Shown here: positions 48,360-57,215 of the stretch, one piece after another
Layout of the letters: each line of letters begins with the position of its first letter
Numbering within the stretch: the first letter of the stretch is position 1
NCBI GenBank assembly: GCA_032164245.1
Contig: JAVMKO010000009.1
Span: forward strand, 80,423,212 to 80,487,211
Direction of reading: 5' to 3'
DNA from: Sternotherus odoratus
Taxonomy: Eukaryota; Chordata; Testudines; Kinosternidae
DNA length: 64,000 bases
Notes under the pieces: generated by a model
The model's input: the letters and a program-made list of their open reading frames with translations, nothing else
Told to the model about the DNA's origin: nothing
Database searches by the model: none
Position numbers and translations under genes: made by a program

Positions 48360-49640
48360 ATGCGATCCGGGGAACCGCGCTTTCTGGAACCCGATGACAG
48401 TGAGGAGGAGATGGACGAGGACAGCGGGGACGACAGGGACACGGACGTGCACAGCGGGGACGACAGGGACACTGACGTGCACAGCGGGGACGACAGGGAC
48501 ACTGCCGTTTTTGCAAGTAGGGCGACTGACAATCTGTCAAAAATGGTGGCAATGGGGCAGGCTCATGCCATCGAACGCCGATTCTGGGCCAGGGAAACAA
48601 GCACAGACTGGTGGGACCGCATAGTGCTGCGGGTCTGGGATGACTCCCAGTGGCTCAGAAACTTCCGCATGCGAAAGGGCACCTTCATGGAACTTTGTGA
48701 CTTGCTGTCCCCGGCCCTCCAGCGCAGGAATACCAAAATGAGAGCGGCCCTTACAGTGGAGAAGCGAGTGGCGATAGCCCTCTGGAAGCTTGCAACGCCA
48801 GACAGCTACCGGTCAGTCGCGAATCAGTTTGGGGTGGGTAGGTCTACAGTGGGCTTTGCTGTGATGCAAGTAAGCAGGGCAATCGTCGAGCGGCTGCTAC
48901 ACCGGGTTATAAACCTCGGAAACCTGCAAGCCACAATAGATGGCTTTGCCGCCATGGGATTCCCTAACTGTGGTGGGGCTATAGATGGGACTCATATCCC
49001 TATCCTGGCACCGGACCACGAGGCCGCCGAGTACAGAAACCGGAAGGGATATTACTCAATGGTCATGCAAGCAGTGGTTGACCACAAGGGACGTTTCACC
49101 GACCTGTACGTGGGGTGGCCGGGAAAGCTTCATGACGCTCGAGTGTTCAGGAACTCTAGGGTTTTTAGACAGCTGCAGCAAGGCACTTTCTTCCCCGACC
49201 AGAAAATTTCCGTGGGGGGGGTCGAAATGCCGATCGTGATCATTGGGGACCCAGCCTACCCCCTAATGCCCTGGCTTATGAAGCCCTACACAGGAGCCCT
49301 GGACAGGGGTCAGGAGCTGTTCAACTACAGGCTGAGCAAGTGCAGAATGGCCGTAGAATGTGCATTTGGCCGCTTGAAAGGGAGATGGCGTTCCTTACTG
49401 ATACGCTCAGACATCCGCGAGAGAAATATCCCCATTGTTATTGCTGCTTGCTCTGTGCTCCACAATATCTGTGAGAGCAAGGGGGAAACGTTTATGGCGG
49501 GCTGGGAGGCAGAGGCAAATTTACTTTCTGCTACTTATGAGCAGCCACACAGCAGGGAAAGTAAAAGAGCCCACCGTGAGGCCCTGCGCCTCAGGGACGC
49601 CTTGAAAGACAGTTTTATCAGTGCCCGAGATGGCGTTTGA
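48360..49640 (+). CDS. Harbinger transposase (HARBI1/ALP1-like, DDE_Tnp_4)
   Basis: This is the nuclease that cuts and joins PIF/Harbinger transposons, acting in the nucleus with its Myb-like partner. From the ATG at 48360 the frame runs 426 residues. An acidic N-terminus contains three copies of a ten-residue SGDDRDTDVH-like unit (about 22-51). A helix-turn-helix follows (SVANQFGVGRSTVGFAV, about 152-168), then the DDE domain: D209 in AIDGTHIPI, the GWPGKLHDARVF block, D297 in GDPAYPL and E333 in AVECAFGRLK. Exactly 35 residues separate the last two acids, the DD35E spacing of this superfamily. It is longer than human HARBI1 (349 residues, from general knowledge) because of the acidic extension. 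An upstream ATG at 48266 opens another frame (MEPADTTAAV...) that stops at 48395, so the natural N-terminus may be lost to a small indel. The catalytic region is uninterrupted. AATAAA follows at 49742. Confidence 0.93.
   Translation: MRSGEPRFLEPDDSEEEMDEDSGDDRDTDVHSGDDRDTDVHSGDDRDTAVFASRATDNLSKMVAMGQAHAIERRFWARETSTDWWDRIVLRVWDDSQWLRNFRMRKGTFMELCDLLSPALQRRNTKMRAALTVEKRVAIALWKLATPDSYRSVANQFGVGRSTVGFAVMQVSRAIVERLLHRVINLGNLQATIDGFAAMGFPNCGGAIDGTHIPILAPDHEAAEYRNRKGYYSMVMQAVVDHKGRFTDLYVGWPGKLHDARVFRNSRVFRQLQQGTFFPDQKISVGGVEMPIVIIGDPAYPLMPWLMKPYTGALDRGQELFNYRLSKCRMAVECAFGRLKGRWRSLLIRSDIRERNIPIVIAACSVLHNICESKGETFMAGWEAEANLLSATYEQPHSRESKRAHREALRLRDALKDSFISARDGV
48421..48510 (+). repeat. 30-bp tandem repeat x3 inside the transposase gene
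   Basis: Three head-to-tail copies starting ACAGCGGGGACGACAGGGAC, differing at only a few bases in the last third. They keep the frame and encode Asp-rich decapeptides. Near-identity indicates recent expansion, and length polymorphism is likely. Confidence 0.95.
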
Positions 49641-49741
49641 GAATCTGCTCCCTTGCTGTGCTGTAAGCCTGCTGCCCTTGAACCCTCTTTCCCTCCCCCC
49701 TCCCCATGCTTTCCCTCCTCCCTCCCCATGCTTGCAGAGAA

Positions 49742-49779
49742 AATAAAATCACTGTTTGAAAAATCATGGTTCCTTTATT
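49742..49779. terminator. overlapping convergent polyadenylation signals
   Basis: AATAAA on the + strand at 49742-49747 lies about 100 nt after the transposase stop. TTTATT at 49774-49779 is AATAAA on the - strand, about 140 nt after the Myb gene stop. The two genes therefore probably overlap tail to tail in their 3' UTRs. The signals are visible; use of them is inferred. Confidence 0.65.
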
Positions 49780-49917
49780 GGTTACTCGGAAATACAAATA
49801 CAGGGGATCACTGTCTTGGTATCCTGGAGGGATCCTGGAGTCGCAGTGGGGAGGAGCGGGCAAAGGAGGGGGGGGTGGGAAGGGTGGAGAGGAGGGGTTG
49901 GCAAGACTCAGCAGCTT

Positions 49918-52056
49918 TCAAAAGTTTTCCGAGAATGTCAGCCTGCTGCTGCTGCTGCTGCTTCTGCTGGCTTGTGGGGTAGAGTGGAGCGGCCCACGGA
50001 GCTTGCCCCCCCGTGTTCTCAACCCGCGTCTGGGTGGGGAAGCTATGGGAGTTGGGGAGGGGGGGAGGTGGTTACACAGGGGCTGCAGAGGTGGTCTTTG
50101 GTCATGCTGCAGCTCCACCAGAGATCGCAGCATGTCGCTCTGGTCCTCCATTATGCGGAGGAAAGCATCCATGCGTCTTTCCTCACGTTCTACCCTCTTT
50201 TGTTCAGCGGCTCTCCATTCCTGCCTCTCTCGATTCCTTGCCTCTCTCTCTCGATCCCTTGCCTCTCTCTCTCGCTTCCTTTCCTCTCTCTCTTGATCCC
50301 TTGCCTGAATCTCTCGATCCCTTGCCTGAATCTCTCGATCCCTTGCCTCTATCATTCTTTCCCTCCAGTCCGTCTGGCGGGCTGCCTCAGCACGCGAGTT
50401 CTCCACGAGTTCAGTAAACATCTCATTGCGCGTTCGCGTTTTCTTTTTACGCTTTCTTATCTGCGGTGCACGGCGTGATGAGGAGGCAGGGGGGTTGTGA
50501 GATACTTGTTGTTCATCTGTGGGCAAGTGTGGGAAAAAGAAAGTTTGAAAGTTATGAGACAGATACATTCAAGGTTAGGAGGCAGTCTCGGACTGTACAC
50601 AATGGGAGTAGTATTCCATTTGCAACCTCAGTATTCAGAGGCCTGATATGATTTCTGTACAAGGTCATGTTGTACACCTAAAACTGACTGACAAGCTCTC
50701 AGAAAATTCAGAGCATCTCAGACACATATGCGTGCCTCAGCCCAAGACGGCTTCTGAAATCACCGTGCAGCCGGCCATGGTAAGTTAAAAGTGGCGCTTG
50801 CATACTGTAGAGTAACCCCGCCCCCTTCCCCCCACCGCGTGGCTGGCTCCCACTGAAACCGCAAACTGCAAAGCAAATGCCAAAAAATCTCTTGCTAAGG
50901 GCTAAGGTCTTTTTGGGGCTCTTCAGACCGCGTGCAGACGGCTCGGATTCCCTGCCAGCTAACGCTATGGGCTGGGGGGGGGGGCGGCGGTCAGCGTTCG
51001 TGGGGGGGGTGCTCGGTTCGTCGGTCCTCAGCAGAAAAGAGAACTTTGCAGCTGGGACTCTTTATCTCCCGACTAATTGCAGTCCGTATCTCAAACAGGC
51101 AACCCTGAATGACATCACTTTGCTGAGAATTTCTCGGAGAGATAGGGAGCGCATGCTCCTTGAGTCCATGCAAAGTCCTGGTCCATACGCCGCAATGCTA
51201 GCCTGCTCAATGATACCAGACAACCTACTACTTTCGTGGCGTGGGTTGGTGTCCTATCACGGGGGACCAGATAAGGCAGCTCTCCCCAGAAATCTGCTGC
51301 GCTGGATTCATCGCTACCTCCTGGAGAGCTTCATTGAAATGTCCGCGGAGGACTTATGGTCAATCCCGGAGTATATTGACAAACTCTTTGAGTAGAAATT
51401 GACCAGCAATGAAAGCACGCTAAGTCCTTAGGGCAAGTTACTCATTAATAAATGCTTCCTTTACAAAATCACGCGTCATGTAATCCCTTAAAAAAGAAAC
51501 ACTTACCCCCCTGGGAGGCTTGGGAGGGTACTGGCTCCAGGGTGACAAACAGCTCCTGGCTCTCTGGGTACAAGGGTTCTCCGCTAGGCTCCTGCTGCTC
51601 CGTGAGATTTTCTTCTTCATGCTCGTCCTCCTCGGAATCAGTCTCCTCCCTGACGATGATCCCATCGGTGGAGTCCACGCACACCGGCGCGATGGTGGTG
51701 GGGGCGCCCCCCATTATGGCATTTAGTTCATTGTAGAACCTGCATGTCCGTGGCGCGCCCCCTGATCGCCCGTTTGCCTCCTTGGCTTTCTGGAAAGATT
51801 GCCGCAGCTCCTTAATTTTCACGCGGCACTGTGTGGTGTCCCTGTTGTGGCCCCTTTCCAGCATGGCCTTGGAGACTCTTCCGTAGGTGTTGGCATTCCG
51901 TTTGTTGTTGCGGAGTTCCAACATCACGGATTCCTCTCCCCAGATAGCGATGAGATCCAGCACCTCACGAGTGGACCATGCTGGAGCTCTTCTCCTCTGG
52001 CTGGTCTCCAGGGTAGATGAGCTCATCATGGATTCCTGTGATGCTGAGCTCTGCAT
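49918..52056 (-). CDS. Harbinger-associated Myb/SANT-like DNA-binding protein (two exons)
   Basis: Partner protein of the transposase. In characterised Harbinger systems the Myb-like protein binds the element ends and brings the transposase into the nucleus. Exon 1 is 52056-51507, starting at the first ATG (MQSSASQESMMSSS). Exon 2 is 50516-49918. The donor is CAGGGG|GTAAGT and the acceptor is TTGCCCACAG|AT. The exon phases match (one base plus two make GAT), giving 382 uninterrupted codons. Residues about 22-110 form the Myb/SANT-like trihelix: RRRAPAWSTREVLDLIAIWG, a central segment with RVSKAMLERGHNRDTTQCRV, and KIKELRQSFQKAKEANGRSG, CRFYNELNAIMGG. An acidic linker follows (ETDSEEDEHEEEN). 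Exon 2 has a basic patch (RKRKKKTRTR, likely nuclear import) and a long Arg/Glu coiled coil of heptads (AREREIQ-like) to about residue 300, then MEDQSDMLRSLVELQ. A separate ORF lies antisense in the intron. It resembles the MSANTD/ZSCAN29-like proteins annotated in reptiles. Confidence 0.88.
50225..50350 (-). repeat. 21-bp tandem repeat encoding coiled-coil heptads
   Basis: Six or so copies of a 21-bp unit (CTCTCTCGATCCCTTGC on the + strand). Two adjacent copies (CTGAATCTCTCGATCCCTTG) are identical. Read on the - strand each unit is one seven-residue heptad (ARDREIQ, ARDREIQ, ARDQERE, ERKRERE, ARDRERE, ARNRERQ). Copy-number change would lengthen the coiled coil without breaking the frame. Confidence 0.9.
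50877..51395 (+). CDS. third ORF of the Harbinger element, unknown function
   Basis: A 172-codon frame with an ATG start and its own AATAAA 52 nt after the stop (51447). It lies wholly inside the intron of the oppositely oriented Myb-like gene. I do not recognise the family. The first about 70 residues are less convincing (GWGGGRR from a poly-G tract). The C-terminal 100 residues look like a folded, mostly helical domain: DITLLRISRRDRERMLLESM, SPGPYAAMLACSMIPDNLLL, SWRGLVSYHGG, LPRNLLRWIHRYLLESFIEM, SAEDLWSIPEYIDKLFE at the end. Canonical Harbingers have two genes, so this may be an accessory element gene, a captured host exon or a spliced exon of a longer transcript. It could also be a chance frame; even composition and the conserved-looking tail argue against that, but homologues would be needed. 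Confidence 0.5.
   Translation: MPKNLLLRAKVFLGLFRPRADGSDSLPANAMGWGGGRRSAFVGGVLGSSVLSRKENFAAGTLYLPTNCSPYLKQATLNDITLLRISRRDRERMLLESMQSPGPYAAMLACSMIPDNLLLSWRGLVSYHGGPDKAALPRNLLRWIHRYLLESFIEMSAEDLWSIPEYIDKLFE
51447..51452 (+). terminator. polyadenylation signal after the third ORF
   Basis: AATAAA in CATTAATAAATGC, 52 nt downstream of the 50877-51395 stop codon. A canonical hexamer placed this way supports a real + strand transcript end. Confidence 0.45.
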
Positions 52057-52478
52057 GGCGGCTAGTGCTGATTGCTCTGAATGGCGACTGATCAGTTCAG
52101 GTGAGCTGGCCACGCTGACCAAACAGGAAATGGCATTCAAATGTTCCCGGGTCTTATCTACCTGGCCAGAGCAGCGAGTTCAGAGTGCAGTGCAGAGCGG
52201 TCACAGTGGAGCAGTAGTGAGGCAGTCCAGAGCGGTCAGAATGGAGCATTGTGGGACAGCCTCTGGAGGCTATTAATGTCGGGTTCCGTCTTCACTAGCC
52301 CACGGTCGAGCTTGGAACGTCGAGATTAGCCTTATGCCACTGGTTAGGCTGGAGTGCCAAGATCGATCTTTAAGGCCCTTTACATCGACGTTAAGGGCAT
52401 GTATGTGAAGACAGGTACACGTTTACTTCGACATAACGTCGTTAACATCGATTTAAAGTGGTAGTGAAGACATGCCCC

Positions 52479-52552
52479 AAGTGTGAAAAATCAGGAAGGG
52501 GGGGGGCGGTAATAGACTTCTATATAAGAAAAAGCCTCAGATATGGGGACTG
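52479..52552 (+). mobile_element. truncated hAT MITE at the Harbinger right end
   Basis: CAAGTGTGAAAAATCAGGAA, then CTTCTATATAAGAAAAAGCC and GGGGACTG are the middle of the MITE family at 16394 and 31610. The first about 20 nt (GGTGACCAGACAG...) and the right third are missing. The breakpoint coincides with the last base of the Harbinger terminal repeat. The missing first part is not present on the far left side of Harbinger, so simple insertion does not explain the junction. Confidence 0.7.
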
Positions 52553-52925
52553 CTTTTTTTTTTAACTGCATCCAAGCCACTTCGTACTATAACCATTATG
52601 GATCAGTGACTAAAAAGAAAGTCAAGTCAGGAAGCCACAAAGCAATCCATTTAAAATGGGTTTACGGGGGCTGTTAATAATTACTACATAGCTTAACACT
52701 TAAAGGGGAGTATTAGAACCCCTGAATACATTGAGTGGTATCACATAGAAATCATCTCTGATCATTGCCCAGTGCTACAGTTTTAGGTTCAGCTGCAATC
52801 TTAATAGGATTCAGAGGCTTATGCTTTGCTCATGGGACAGATCGTGAAGTTTTTACTCCGACTGTCACTTGAACTGAATGGGTGTTTTACTTGAGTAAGG
52901 AATGAGTGAAAATCCACGGAGTCCA
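52553..52925. other. non-coding, nothing recognised
   Basis: Begins with a poly-T run (52546-52560). No supported feature. Confidence 0.4.
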
Positions 52926-53095
52926 CTGTTCCTCTAAGCTGTGCGCCTCTGCGCAGACACACAGATCCTAAACCCCGCACGCACGGCGAAACACGGCGGG
53001 CGCAAAAATGTGCACAGAAGCACAAACGTTTGCACAGAAGACATTGTTTTGCGCACAGCCTGTCAAAAATTAAAGGGAACATTGACAGAGACCCT
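52926..53095. mobile_element. MITE with GTTCC(C)TCTAA ends
   Basis: CACTGTTCCTCTAAGCTGTG at the left and AAAAATTAAAGGGAACATTG at the right are inverted (CACTGTTCCTCTAA against CAATGTTCCCTTTAA). The inside has TGCGCGCAGAC-like and TTTTGCGCACAGCCTGTC phrases typical of a common reptilian repeat. Flanking duplication is unclear. Confidence 0.5.
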
Positions 53096-54914
53096 TAGGA
53101 TTTGACCCATAGATCTTAATATATGAGTTGATAGAAGAGGTGATGACAGCGGAGTCGCGTGTGTCTCTTCAGAAGTGAGGACCCAAGGGAGAAGCTATGG
53201 AATAATAAGGATTGGGTCTAGACGTCTAGTCCTCAAAGTTAGGACAATTAGTTAGCGGAAAATGAAGTATATTTGGTTTCTTACTTGAACCTTTATAAAG
53301 TGCCAGCAATACTATATAGAAGGCTCCCACCTATTAATGTTGATCTTCCAAGACCAATTCATTTTATCCTGCTGTTTAACGCCTTGTCAAGCATAAACGT
53401 CCATGAGGCAACATCCAGTTATGGTGACGTGTTAACCCCACCGATCTTTGGGGAACTGTTAATATCGGGCAGGCCTAGGTTGCAGGGTGCGGAAGAGCCC
53501 CCCTCAAGTACAAACCATCCTCATTTGGATGGCTGATCACTCTAGAGACAGCGGAGAGTCATTTGGAGGCTCTGGATTTTTCTGGAGCCGTTCAGGGCTC
53601 TTTAGAGCCACCCTGACAGGAAGGTACCGCATCCTTATTTTATCCAGTGACACACAAAAAGTGACAATAGAAATAGCGTCTCCCTCCCGCCAGCTATTAA
53701 AATGAAGGGTAAGTTTGGCACTGCAAAGGGGAGTGAGGGAGCTAGAACTCTCCTTTAGTGTCCTGTACAAGCTCCTCACTTTGCAGCCTCCACAGGGCTC
53801 CTGCTCCCTGTCCTAAGCAGAAGGGCGGGGGACTTTCCAAATCCCACTTCATGCCCTGGTCTGCTCCTGGGACAGCACAGCTAGATGCTGCCTTGCCTCA
53901 CAAAATCGAGCCCCGACTTTGGGATTTCATCCGTCTTTGTTGATCTTTGATTGTCTGTCTTGGGTCTGATGCCTGGAGGAGAACATGGGTGTCTTTCAGA
54001 GACCACTGCTCTAAATGGACACATTTCCTTCCCCTTCCCTTCTTTCACTAGTTTAGTTGTGTATTCACACACACAGACACACAGACACACACCCCACCCC
54101 TTGTTGGGTGTGACCATCAGAAAGGGTGACGGTGCTTCTTGGAAATGATCACAGTCACAAGGGTACCAGAGAAATGAAAACTTAAGAGGTCAGGCTCATA
54201 ATAGTTTCATGATTTTTAGAGCACCATCCAGTGCAAGATGGTACAACGAAAATAAGTGTAATGTGCTAGAAATGGTTTTGTTTCTTTTTTTTTAAAAAAA
54301 GCTACTAAACAAAGGCAGTGTTGGAAGTAACAAAAATCAGACTGGTTTTTAAGAGCAAGTGAATGATAATAGACCTTCATATTGGATCCCTTCCTGTTCC
54401 CCAGTCCTACGGCCCTGGAGCTCCATCCTCTCCCCATCCCACCATCCAGGAGCCCCCAACTCCACTACCACCACCATTCAGACCATCTTGGAGCTCCTGC
54501 CTCCCCACCGTCACCACCAGCTTGACCAATAGGAAGGTACCACATAGAACATGTGGCCTTTACCTTCCCCCTTCCATACCTGTCCTACCCAGAGCCCCTT
54601 CCTCTGTCTGCCCTTCCAAAAACAGCCCTACCACCTGGGAGCCCCTGCCTCCCCTCCCCCCACAACCCAATTTGTCTCAGAAGCCCTCTCCTGCCCACCC
54701 ATCCCACCCCAGAGCCCCTGTCTTGTGGAAAGGGGAAAGGACAGTTCTGACCAATCACAATTCTTCCCTCGTGGCTTCAATGACATTAAAATACCCTAAT
54801 GCCCCTGCCGACAATTCATAAAATCATAGGGCTTCCATTGAGTGCAGGGGGCATTTTCCAAGAGTAAGGAGCGCAGGAACCGGTCACCTAAAAATAAGGT
54901 ATAATATAATAGCA
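53096..54914. other. non-coding; (CA)n and C-rich patches
   Basis: A (CA)n-rich patch lies at 54066-54095. 54380-54730 is C-rich on the + strand and so produces Pro/Ser-rich open frames (54363-54821, 152 codons) in several frames at once, a composition artefact. No exon is supported. Confidence 0.4.
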
Positions 54915-55060
54915 AATACCTCCTTCCCCCATCCTTTGTCTGTGTTTCTAGTTAGACTGTAAACAGTAAAGGGCGGGAACTGTCTTTTACTCTGTACACC
55001 GAGCACAATGAGGGTCCCGGTCACAAAGGGAGTGCTCTTGGAATATAAGTTAGCAGTAAT
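54915..55060 (+). mobile_element. MIR/L2-type relic
   Basis: GTTAGACTGTAAACAGTAAA, GGCGGGAACTGTCTTTTACT, CTGTACACCGAGCACAATGA and GGGTCCCGGTCACAAAGGG correspond to the widespread 'TAGACTGTAAGCTC..GGCAGGGACTGTCT..TGTACAGCGCCTAGCACAATGGGGCC' tail of L2/MIR-like repeats in sauropsids. It is highly diverged. Confidence 0.55.
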
Positions 55061-56540
55061 CAGAAATAGATCGTTTCTCTGCTGTATTAACATATATGTA
55101 AAAGGAAACTGGCTATAGAATTTTTGTAGACGGAAAAAAATGAATGAAAATCAATAAACACATAAACATATCTGTTATGCTAAAACTAGTATTGGAGGGG
55201 GGGTTTGTTTTACTTTTGAGATATTGAATCTATTAATATCTCCTATTATTCGCTCCCAGGCACATCCAGGACCTACATGAGGAGATTATGTTGTCAGAAT
55301 GTCTGTAAGAATATTAGGGATGTCATAAGAGGCTAACAGTGACATTAAGTCTGTGGCAGTACGCAGTCAGCATGGGTACAGTACATGGATAAACAAGTAT
55401 GGCTGTTTATTCCATCAGCTTTCTCCTGCTCTCCATCTTAGTTTCTGGTTGCCGAACATTCAACAAAGGACAAACTCCTTCGGAAGGTACAGTGCTCAGT
55501 GAAGCTTATAACCACAGGCAGACACAGCATTGTCTTTAGAACAGAATTTACTAACCTCCTTTTTAAAGATGAGACATCAGTTGATGTCACTGTCAGTAAC
55601 GACATGATAAGGACAGCTGTTCTAGGCCAGTTTGAAAGCTAGCAATTGGGTGGCTAAACTCAGCAAGGGGCAAAAGAAAAGGCAGCAGAATTATGAATTT
55701 AGAGCACATGTGACATTTAAACGAAGGTTGTACATTTTTTCCCACTGGAGTCATGATAATATTTAAGATTCTAAGATTCTCAGAACCTCAGTCCATTTAA
55801 CATCCAGGTATTTGATGCGCAAAACTGCATCTTTCAAACATTTAGGACCGGTTCCGTCAAGGGATGCGTGAATCTTAAATAGTCTGATGCACCTTGAATA
55901 AGCTTCACAGAAGATGAAAGCTTATCTGGATTTATAAAAAATATCTGGATGCATTAATAAAAAATATTTTCTTTCTTTCTTTCCTTTTTCTCTTTCTCTC
56001 TCTTTCTTTCTCTCTTTCTACCACCTACTCATCCTTCTAGCTCACAATGTCCTTTCTTCACACTACAACTATCCCCTCCCTAAACTCCAGGGAGTCTCTT
56101 ACATTTGGTGATATCTCACTGGTGTTTTATATCTGCCACTGTCTGTCCTGGGACACGTCTGGCTGTTGGCTGCAGAATAGAGTACTTCCCAGCTTCCCAA
56201 ATTTAGGGGTGATCCTGAATTATCATCTTACCTCTTACCTTGCAGAAACTCAAAATAAAGTTTAGAAGAAAAAGATTGAATCAGAAGAGACTGTCGGGCC
56301 TATAAGACATGAAATTTCAGCAATGGCTTAGTGGTCTGTTGGTATCTGGGGAGAGTGAAGGAGCCAGTGTATCCTTGAAGGATACCATAAATGTGCTTAA
56401 GAAGGCTGACTGAAAAGTTTCCTTCAAACCTGTTTTTTGACATAAAATTGTGGTTTTGACTAATTTCTCTGTCAGCTAAACATCAACAAAAGAACACACG
56501 CTACTGAAATAACTTGGCCAGAAAAAATAAATATTGGAAA
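55061..56540. other. non-coding with (CTTT)n/(CT)n tract
   Basis: A pyrimidine tract of CTTT/CTCT type lies at 55968-56020. Otherwise unrecognised. Confidence 0.45.
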
Positions 56541-56554
56541 TGTTGTTGTGGTGT

Positions 56555-56765
56555 CTTATGGGAGTTGTAGTTCACCTGCCCCATTCTTTCTATGGGGTGG
56601 GCTTCCCCTCTCTTGGTGCACGATGGCCAGGGACTCCGCTCTCCTAAAGGGGAGACTCTGGTCGCATTACGGAAGATGTAGTCCATTCAGGGAGCCTGGT
56701 GTATAGAGGAGAAGGGGAGGCTGAGGCAGCCAGAACTTCAACTCCCAGGAGTCACCATAGCAACA
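56555..56765. promoter_or_regulatory. promoter-like block: TGGGAGTTGTAGT motif, ETS-like site and RFX X-box
   Basis: TGGGAGTTGTAGTT (56559-56572) is the reverse of the ACTACAACTCCCA core-promoter element. An ACGGAAGATGTAGTCC ETS-like site lies at 56669-56684. TTCAACTCCCAG (56737-56748) is a second, diverged copy. GTCACCATAGCAAC (56751-56764) fits the RFX X-box consensus GTYNCC-AT-RGNAAC without mismatch. The cluster precedes the putative membrane-protein exons. X-boxes are typical of ciliary and spermatid genes; that inference is tentative. Confidence 0.5.
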
Positions 56766-56961
56766 TTTCCAAATCAAAATATATCTGTTTTGGGAATTCC
56801 ACTAACAATACATTTTCCACCCCGCCCTGGCGTTTAACGTCCGTGAAAGAGAATGGGCGCAACATCCAAAGCGGAAAGGGCCTAGTGAAAAGCTAGACTA
56901 GCGGGCACCAGTTCACCGCTTCCACCCACTCCGATTAGGTTTGCCTTCTAAACAGACAGTT

Positions 56962-57057
56962 ATGTCGGCGATTCATCCACTGCTTGGGGCAATCATCATC
57001 CTGCAGCTCTTCCGGCTTTGCAGGAGCCTTTCCAGCACGTTGTGTGTTGCTCCGTAG
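56962..57057 (+). CDS. possible signal-peptide-coding first exon (very tentative)
   Basis: The ATG opens 31 codons, MSAIHPLLGAIIILQLFRLC and then RSLSSTLCVAP, before a stop. A short start, a hydrophobic core and a polar end look like a signal peptide. It lies about 200 nt after the X-box and upstream of exons encoding a type I membrane protein. I cannot find a good GT donor within the frame that would join in phase 0 to the exon at 57849. It may be a first exon read through, or coincidence. Confidence 0.2.
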   Translation: MSAIHPLLGAIIILQLFRLCRSLSSTLCVAP

Positions 57058-57215
57058 CGTTTGTAGGTTTATTGAGTGCTCTCTGTCACTGAGGCGGAGC
57101 AGCAGAGACCACAGATGATCAGAGGGGCAGGCCGTGTGGTGGGAAAATTCAGCGGTGGTCTAGAAGCCACTGTGAGGCAGTGGAAGGGAAAAGAGGCCTA
57201 GGGATTCCTCTACAG

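Larger units (their letters stand above)
47907..52478 (+). mobile_element. near-complete PIF/Harbinger DNA transposon, about 4.6 kb
   Basis: Imperfect terminal inverted repeats: GCCTATGTCTTCACTAC at the left, and GTAGTGAAGACATGCCCC at the right (inverse GGGGCATGTCTTCACTAC). The similarity extends inward (TTAGTTCGATT against TTAAATCGATG). Subterminal copies of the motif occur at about 47990 (GTCTTCACTACGC) and 52290 (GTCTTCACTAGC). It carries both genes that PIF/Harbinger elements need, the transposase (+, 48360-49640) and the Myb/SANT-like protein (-, two exons 49918-52056), plus an extra ORF (+, 50877-51395). TTA lies at the left (47904-47906), but the right side reads CAA/AAG, so the duplication is not clean. 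The right end abuts a truncated hAT MITE. Confidence 0.9.

Noticed and set aside
48083..48600. Long open frames antisense to the transposase N-terminus
   Set aside because: They are shadows of the 30-bp repeat and the acidic coding region on the + strand.
49653..50478. 109-240 codon + strand frames opposite the Myb gene exon 2
   Set aside because: They read the reverse of the 21-bp heptad repeat (Leu/Ser/Pro-rich); the - strand frame has matching splice sites and a recognisable domain order.
54363..54821. 152-codon Pro-rich open frame on the + strand
   Set aside because: C-rich low-complexity DNA; neighbouring frames are open over the same stretch and no splice context or domain is seen.
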